NCBI GenBank assembly: GCA_902774025.1
Contig: CACYGY010000083.1
Span: forward strand, 1-37,791
Origin: an uncultured Eubacteriales bacterium
GTDB lineage: Bacteria; Bacillota; Clostridia; Christensenellales; Aristaeellaceae
DNA: 37,791 nt
Direction of reading: 5' to 3'
In this document: positions 34,806 through 37,791 of the stretch, piece by piece
How positions within the stretch are numbered: position 1 is the stretch's first letter
Layout of the letters: every line of letters begins with the position of its first letter
The notes under the pieces: generated by a model
The model's database searches: none
Told to the model about the DNA's origin: nothing
Seen by the model: only the letters and a program-made list of their open reading frames with translations
Program-made: the position numbers and the translations under genes

Positions 34806-35156
34806 TCAGATGCGGACGCCTTCCACGTTGACATTGACCTTACGCACCTTGACGCCGGTCATGCTTTCAAGCTTGTATCGAACGGTGTCCACGATGGTTT
34901 TGCATACTTCGGCAATGGAAATACCATATTCCACAACCACAAACAGGTCCACATCCAGAACATTGCCCACAGTCTTGATCTGAACGCCCCTTGCCAGGTT
35001 CTCACGGCCAAGCCACTCCACAATACCGTCTGTCGCTCTCTTGGAACACATAGCCACGATGCCGTAGCACTCAAGGGCTGCATAGCCAGCGACCTTCATC
35101 ATGACATCTTCATGAATATAAATCGTTCCGATATCGTTCCGGATCTTGCATTCCAT
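34806..35156 (-). CDS. yloU: Asp23/Gls24 family protein (YloU)
   Basis: A 116-residue small cytosolic protein. The Asp23 family features are the N-terminal GTIYIHEDVMMKVAGYAALECYG, then VDLFVVVEYGISI and the C-terminal VRKVNVNVEGV. Asp23-type proteins are linked to envelope stress and alkaline shock; yloU next to fakA is a widely conserved pair of uncertain logic. GGAGG lies 12 nt before the ATG. The promoter is at 35234-35262 and a hairpin lies in the leader. The rpmB gene usually found divergent to yloU is absent; a T-box leader takes its place. Confidence 0.93.
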   Translation of the reverse strand: MECKIRNDIGTIYIHEDVMMKVAGYAALECYGIVAMCSKRATDGIVEWLGRENLARGVQIKTVGNVLDVDLFVVVEYGISIAEVCKTIVDTVRYKLESMTGVKVRKVNVNVEGVRI

Positions 35157-35201
35157 AATTACGCACAGCCTCCTCTATCGACGCAGATCAGGCGTCTGAG
35201 A

Positions 35202-35223
35202 TATGTCCTCACCCAAGGACATA
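35202..35223 (-). promoter_or_regulatory. Hairpin in the yloU 5' leader
   Basis: TATGTCCT (35202-35209) and AGGACATA (35216-35223) form a perfect 8-bp stem around a 6-nt loop, close to the predicted transcript start. A second 5-bp stem (35180-35184 with 35192-35196) lies nearer the ribosome site. They could affect mRNA stability or translation; the role is unknown. Confidence 0.45.
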
Positions 35224-35233
35224 CCCTTGTGGC

Positions 35234-35262
35234 AGTATACAAGATTATTTCATGCTTGGCAA
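35234..35262 (-). promoter_or_regulatory. Promoter for the yloU-fakA-recG-ppk1 operon
   Basis: On the minus strand TTGCCA (35262-35257), a 17-nt spacer, and TATACT (35239-35234). Each hexamer has one mismatch. The -35 lies about 50 bp from that of the divergent T-box promoter. Confidence 0.8.
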
Positions 35263-35311
35263 GCTGTTTTTCTGCCCCGTTCAGGCCGTGAGGCGGGAGA
35301 AAAAGCCACAG

Positions 35312-35340
35312 TTGACAAACAGAACCGTGATTCGTATAAT
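35312..35340 (+). promoter_or_regulatory. Consensus sigma-A promoter for the tyrosine T-box unit
   Basis: TTGACA at 35312-35317, a 17-nt spacer, and TATAAT at 35335-35340: a perfect match. Initiation near 35346-35348 would fall inside the basal strand of Stem I (35342-35347), so the base helix may be shortened in the transcript. Confidence 0.9.
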
Positions 35341-35341
35341 C

Positions 35342-35603
35342 CCGGAAAGTGACGATGATCGGAAGAGTAGCCGTCAGGTCCGGTCTGAAGAGAGATTCCG
35401 TTCTGGTGCGAGGAATCGGCCGCTGCAGGTGAAGTACATCCGTGAGTTCCGGACTGAACGCTTTATGTCAGTAGGTTTTGGCCGGTATGCCGGTTACAGC
35501 ATGGGGATTGGAAGCAATCCCGCAGAGGATGTCTGTGAGGACATCGAATGGAAGTGGTACCGTGTTCAATCACCTTCCCGGGAAACCGGGAAGGTATTTG
35601 TTT
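35342..35603 (+). promoter_or_regulatory. Tyrosine T-box riboswitch leader
   Basis: A 5' leader that senses uncharged tRNA-Tyr. Stem I: CCGGAA (35342-35347) pairs with TTCCGG (35447-35452); a K-turn is formed by GATGA (35354-35358) and TGAG (35443-35446). AGTA (35366-35369) faces GAA (35431-35433), the loop-E type specifier loop, and the triplet TAC (35435-35437) reads tyrosine. The apical AGAGAG (35389-35394) and GGTGCGAG (35405-35412) motifs are typical. The T-box core is AAGTGGTACCGTG (35552-35564); in the antiterminator GGAAG (35550-35554) pairs with CTTCC (35574-35578), GTG with CAC (35571-35573), leaving the bulge TGGTACC. TGGT fits a tRNA ending A-CCA, as tRNA-Tyr does. A terminator competes downstream. 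The tyrS gene in the unit supports the specifier assignment. Confidence 0.92.
35572..35603 (+). terminator. T-box-controlled intrinsic terminator
   Basis: ACCTTCCCGG (35572-35581) pairs perfectly with CCGGGAAGGT (35586-35595) around a GAAA loop, followed by ATTTGTTT. The 5' strand shares CTTCC with the antiterminator, so the two structures exclude each other. Confidence 0.93.
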
Positions 35604-35616
35604 AAGGAGGATTTGT

Positions 35617-36801
35617 ATGAACATTGAGGAACTGAGCTTTGCCGAAAGATTCAACGGTATCTCCGGGAGCGCGATCCGGGAGATCTTCAAGCTCATCGCA
35701 CGCCCCGACATGATCTCCTTTGCGGGCGGCAATCCCTCACCTTCCGCACTGCCGGACGAAACAGCGGCAGAAATCAGTCGTCAGGTTCTTGAAAAGGACG
35801 GCAAGCGGATTCTTCAGTATGGAGCTACGGAAGGATATCCTCCTTTTCTGGAGAGCCTTAAGCCTTACGCAGAGGCCACGGTAGGCTGCGAGCTCCCTTC
35901 CGTTCTTCCCACCTCAGGATCCACCCAGGGCATGGATCTTCTCTGCAAGGCGCTGATCAATCCCGGGGATGTCATCCTGGTGGAGAATCCGTCCTTTATC
36001 GGAAACCTTCAGTGCATGCGTCTGTATCAGGCCAGGCCTGTCGGTGTGGAAAGTGACGATGACGGCCTGATCCCGGAAGCCTTGGAAGAGGCGATCAGAT
36101 TCCATCACCCCAGGATTCTGTATGTGATTCCGAATTTCCAGAATCCCACAGGACGCACCCTCTCCGTGGAAAGGCGAAGAGTCATAGCGGAAATGGCCTC
36201 CAGGTACGGGGTCATCGTGGCCGAGGATGATCCTTACCGTGACCTTCGTTACTGCGGGCAGGATCTGCCTTCCATCAAGTCTTTCGACCGGGATGGATGG
36301 GTTGTGTTTCTGGGATCGTTTTCAAAGATTGTCTCCCCGGGGCTCCGCGTAGGTTACATGGCGGGTCATCCCGCACTGATCCGGAAATGCGTTATCGGGA
36401 AGCAGTCCAGTGACCTGCACACCCCGAATCTGAATCAGGCGGTCATCGACCAGTTCCTTCGCAGAAATCTTCTTCCGGACCATATCCTGAAAATCCGGAA
36501 GGAGTACAGTGTCCAGCTTCAGGCCATGCTGAAAGAACTGGAAGCGCTTCCGGAAGGTTTCCGGTTTACCCGACCCGAAGGCGGGCTTTTCATCTGGATG
36601 GAATGTCCGGAAGGAATGGACTGTCTTAAGCTTCTCCAGCAGGCTGTGGAGAAGCGAGTGGCCTATGTGCCCGGAACTCACTTCTATCCGGAGGGAGGGC
36701 ACCTGAATACCCTCCGGCTGAATTTCTCAAACTCCTCCGTGGATCAGATTCACTCCGGCATGCAGGCTCTGAGAGAAGTTCTGCTCCAGGCATGCTGCTG
36801 A
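35617..36801 (+). CDS. PLP-dependent aminotransferase (ARO8/2-aminoadipate type), tyrosine-regulated
   Basis: A 394-residue fold-type I class I/II aminotransferase. The start of the domain is SFAGGNPSPSALP, TSGSTQGMDLL forms part of the cofactor site, NFQNPTG (about 173-179) holds the conserved Asn, EDDPY (203-207) supplies the Asp and Tyr of the PLP site, and GSFSKIVSPGLRVGY contains the Schiff-base Lys237. The family includes aromatic, branched-chain and aminoadipate aminotransferases. Control by a tyrosine T-box and co-transcription with tyrS suggest 4-hydroxyphenylpyruvate to tyrosine as its main reaction; this is inference. ATG 35617 has AAGGAGG 6 nt upstream, just past the terminator; an in-frame ATG at 35548 lies inside the T-box core and cannot be the start. 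Confidence 0.93.
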   Translation: MNIEELSFAERFNGISGSAIREIFKLIARPDMISFAGGNPSPSALPDETAAEISRQVLEKDGKRILQYGATEGYPPFLESLKPYAEATVGCELPSVLPTSGSTQGMDLLCKALINPGDVILVENPSFIGNLQCMRLYQARPVGVESDDDGLIPEALEEAIRFHHPRILYVIPNFQNPTGRTLSVERRRVIAEMASRYGVIVAEDDPYRDLRYCGQDLPSIKSFDRDGWVVFLGSFSKIVSPGLRVGYMAGHPALIRKCVIGKQSSDLHTPNLNQAVIDQFLRRNLLPDHILKIRKEYSVQLQAMLKELEALPEGFRFTRPEGGLFIWMECPEGMDCLKLLQQAVEKRVAYVPGTHFYPEGGHLNTLRLNFSNSSVDQIHSGMQALREVLLQACC

Positions 36802-36835
36802 GATTCCCAGGACTGAATGAAAGGATGATTCAAAC

Positions 36836-37791
36836 ATGGTAAACGTACTGGACACACTGCGGGAGCGCGGATTTATCGCTCAGACGACTTTTGAGGACGA
36901 GCTCTATAAACTCCTGGATGAACCGACCACTTTTTACGTCGGATTTGATCCAACCGCGGATTCGCTTCATATCGGGCATTATATCCCCATTATGGCCATG
37001 GCGCACATGCAGCGTGCCGGACACCGCCCCATAGCCCTGATGGGCGGCGGAACCGCCATGATCGGTGATCCTTCCGGCAAGACCGACATGCGCAAAATGA
37101 TGACGGTGGAGACCATTGATCAGAATATCGTGCATATCAAGAAACAGATGGAACGATTCCTTGATTTTTCGGACGGAAAGGCACTGATTGTCAATAACGG
37201 CGACTGGCTGCGCCACCTGAACTTCATCGAATTCATGCGGGATATCGGTTCTCTGTTCTCTGTCAACAAAATGCTGACCGCGGACTGCTACAAGGCACGC
37301 ATGGCCACGGACAACGGTCTTTCCTTCCTGGAATTCACCTATATGCTGATGCAGTCCTATGATTTCCTTGAACTGTTCCACCGCTATGGCTGCCGTCTGG
37401 AAATGGGCGGAAACGATCAATGGAGCAACATGCTGGGCGGTGCGGACCTGATCCGCCGGAAGGAACAGGAGAATGCCTTTGCATGCACCTTCCAGCTGCT
37501 GCTGACCCATGACGGAAGGAAAATGGGCAAAACGGAGGCAGGAGCTCTCTGGCTGGACGCGGAACGTGTCAAACCCTACGACTTCTACCAGTACTGGAGA
37601 AATGTGGACGATCGTGATGTGGAGAAGTGCCTGGGTCTTCTGACATTCCTTCCTATGGAAGAGGTCCGGCGTCTCGGTGCCCTGGAAGGTTCTCAGATTA
37701 ATGAGGCCAAGCGTGTTCTTGCCTATGAGGTGACCAAACTGGTCCATGGGGAGGAAGAGGCAAAAAAAGCGCTCAACGGTTCGCTTGAAAA
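36836..37791 (+). CDS. tyrS: Tyrosyl-tRNA synthetase, partial at right edge
   Basis: The 318 complete codons visible encode the catalytic domain of a class I tyrosyl-tRNA synthetase. HIGH is at 45-48 ([10 protein letters not shown]), followed by [14 protein letters not shown], the tyrosine-binding [11 protein letters not shown], the GGNDQW motif (191-196) and the KMSKS-equivalent KMGKT (229-233). The C-terminal anticodon/S4-like part is cut off by the window end. The gene follows the aminotransferase by 34 nt with AAAGGA about 11 nt before the ATG. It shares the T-box leader, so expression should rise when tRNA-Tyr is uncharged. Confidence 0.96.
   Translation, partial: MVNVLDTLRERGFIAQTTFEDELYKLLDEPTTFYVGFDPTADSLHIGHYIPIMAMAHMQRAGHRPIALMGGGTAMIGDPSGKTDMRKMMTVETIDQNIVHIKKQMERFLDFSDGKALIVNNGDWLRHLNFIEFMRDIGSLFSVNKMLTADCYKARMATDNGLSFLEFTYMLMQSYDFLELFHRYGCRLEMGGNDQWSNMLGGADLIRRKEQENAFACTFQLLLTHDGRKMGKTEAGALWLDAERVKPYDFYQYWRNVDDRDVEKCLGLLTFLPMEEVRRLGALEGSQINEAKRVLAYEVTKLVHGEEEAKKALNGSLE

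Noticed and set aside
35252..35605. A 117-residue open frame on the plus strand before the aminotransferase
   Set aside because: It spans the promoter and nearly the whole T-box leader, has no ribosome site or recognisable domain, and ends in the terminator T-tract; the RNA structure explains the sequence better.
36830..37747. A 305-residue minus-strand open frame opposite tyrS
   Set aside because: A shadow of tyrS; HIGH, GGNDQW and KMGKT are on the plus strand.
1..37791. Mobile elements, CRISPR arrays, phage genes, toxin-antitoxin or defence systems
   Set aside because: No transposase, integrase, terminal inverted repeats, regularly spaced repeats or known defence domains were seen; gene content and order are core chromosomal.

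Overview
The window looks like chromosomal core sequence of a low- to mid-GC Gram-positive bacterium of the Bacillota, most likely class Clostridia. Supporting signs are the phoH-pgpH-ybeY-cdd-era order, the yloU-fakA-recG run, a DUF512 protein directly before der, a DUF1846 protein, a tyrosine T-box leader, strong AGGAGG-type ribosome binding sites, sigma-A type promoters with 17-nt spacers, and frequent TTG/GTG starts. The order or family cannot be fixed from the sequence alone. I saw no rRNA, tRNA, CRISPR array, transposase, integrase or phage gene.

Layout. 1-3289 (minus): a MoxR ATPase, a DUF58 protein and a multi-pass DUF4129-like membrane protein that runs off the left edge. 3680-8978 (plus): threonine aldolase-like enzyme, RecD2 helicase, a secreted phosphodiester glycosidase and an Lgt-like membrane protein. 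9012-10948 (minus): an exported leucine-rich-repeat protein overlapping a D-2-hydroxyacid dehydrogenase. 11049-13840 (plus): an rRNA methyltransferase of the RlmI type and a DUF1846 protein. 13886-19015 (minus): phoH, pgpH, a ybeY-cdd fusion and era. 19174-26567 (plus): mreB, DUF512, der, plsY, lepA, hemW. 26614-28899 (minus): a complete amino-acid ABC importer. 28997-35156 (minus): yloU, fakA, recG, ppk1. 35312-37791 (plus): a T-box leader, an aminotransferase and tyrS, cut by the right edge. All three convergent junctions carry a hairpin terminator.

How the genes work together. The minus-strand phoH-era block and the plus-strand mreB-hemW block are ribosome-maturation, cell-shape and housekeeping GTPase clusters transcribed divergently from 19016-19239. 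The right end is a tyrosine-responsive unit: a leader with a UAC specifier, a T-box bulge and a competing terminator precedes an aromatic/branched-type aminotransferase and tyrosyl-tRNA synthetase. This suggests that tyrosine supply and tyrosine charging are controlled together.

Most notable points: ybeY and cdd are one reading frame; phoH is split by a frameshift near a 9-nt tandem repeat; hemW has lost its start and the residues before its radical-SAM cysteines; the Lgt-like protein has Phe at what appears to be the catalytic-His position; and the tyrosine T-box unit includes an aminotransferase. I found no wholly new defence or mobile system. The two frame disruptions could be assembly errors and should be checked against reads before any biology is built on them.
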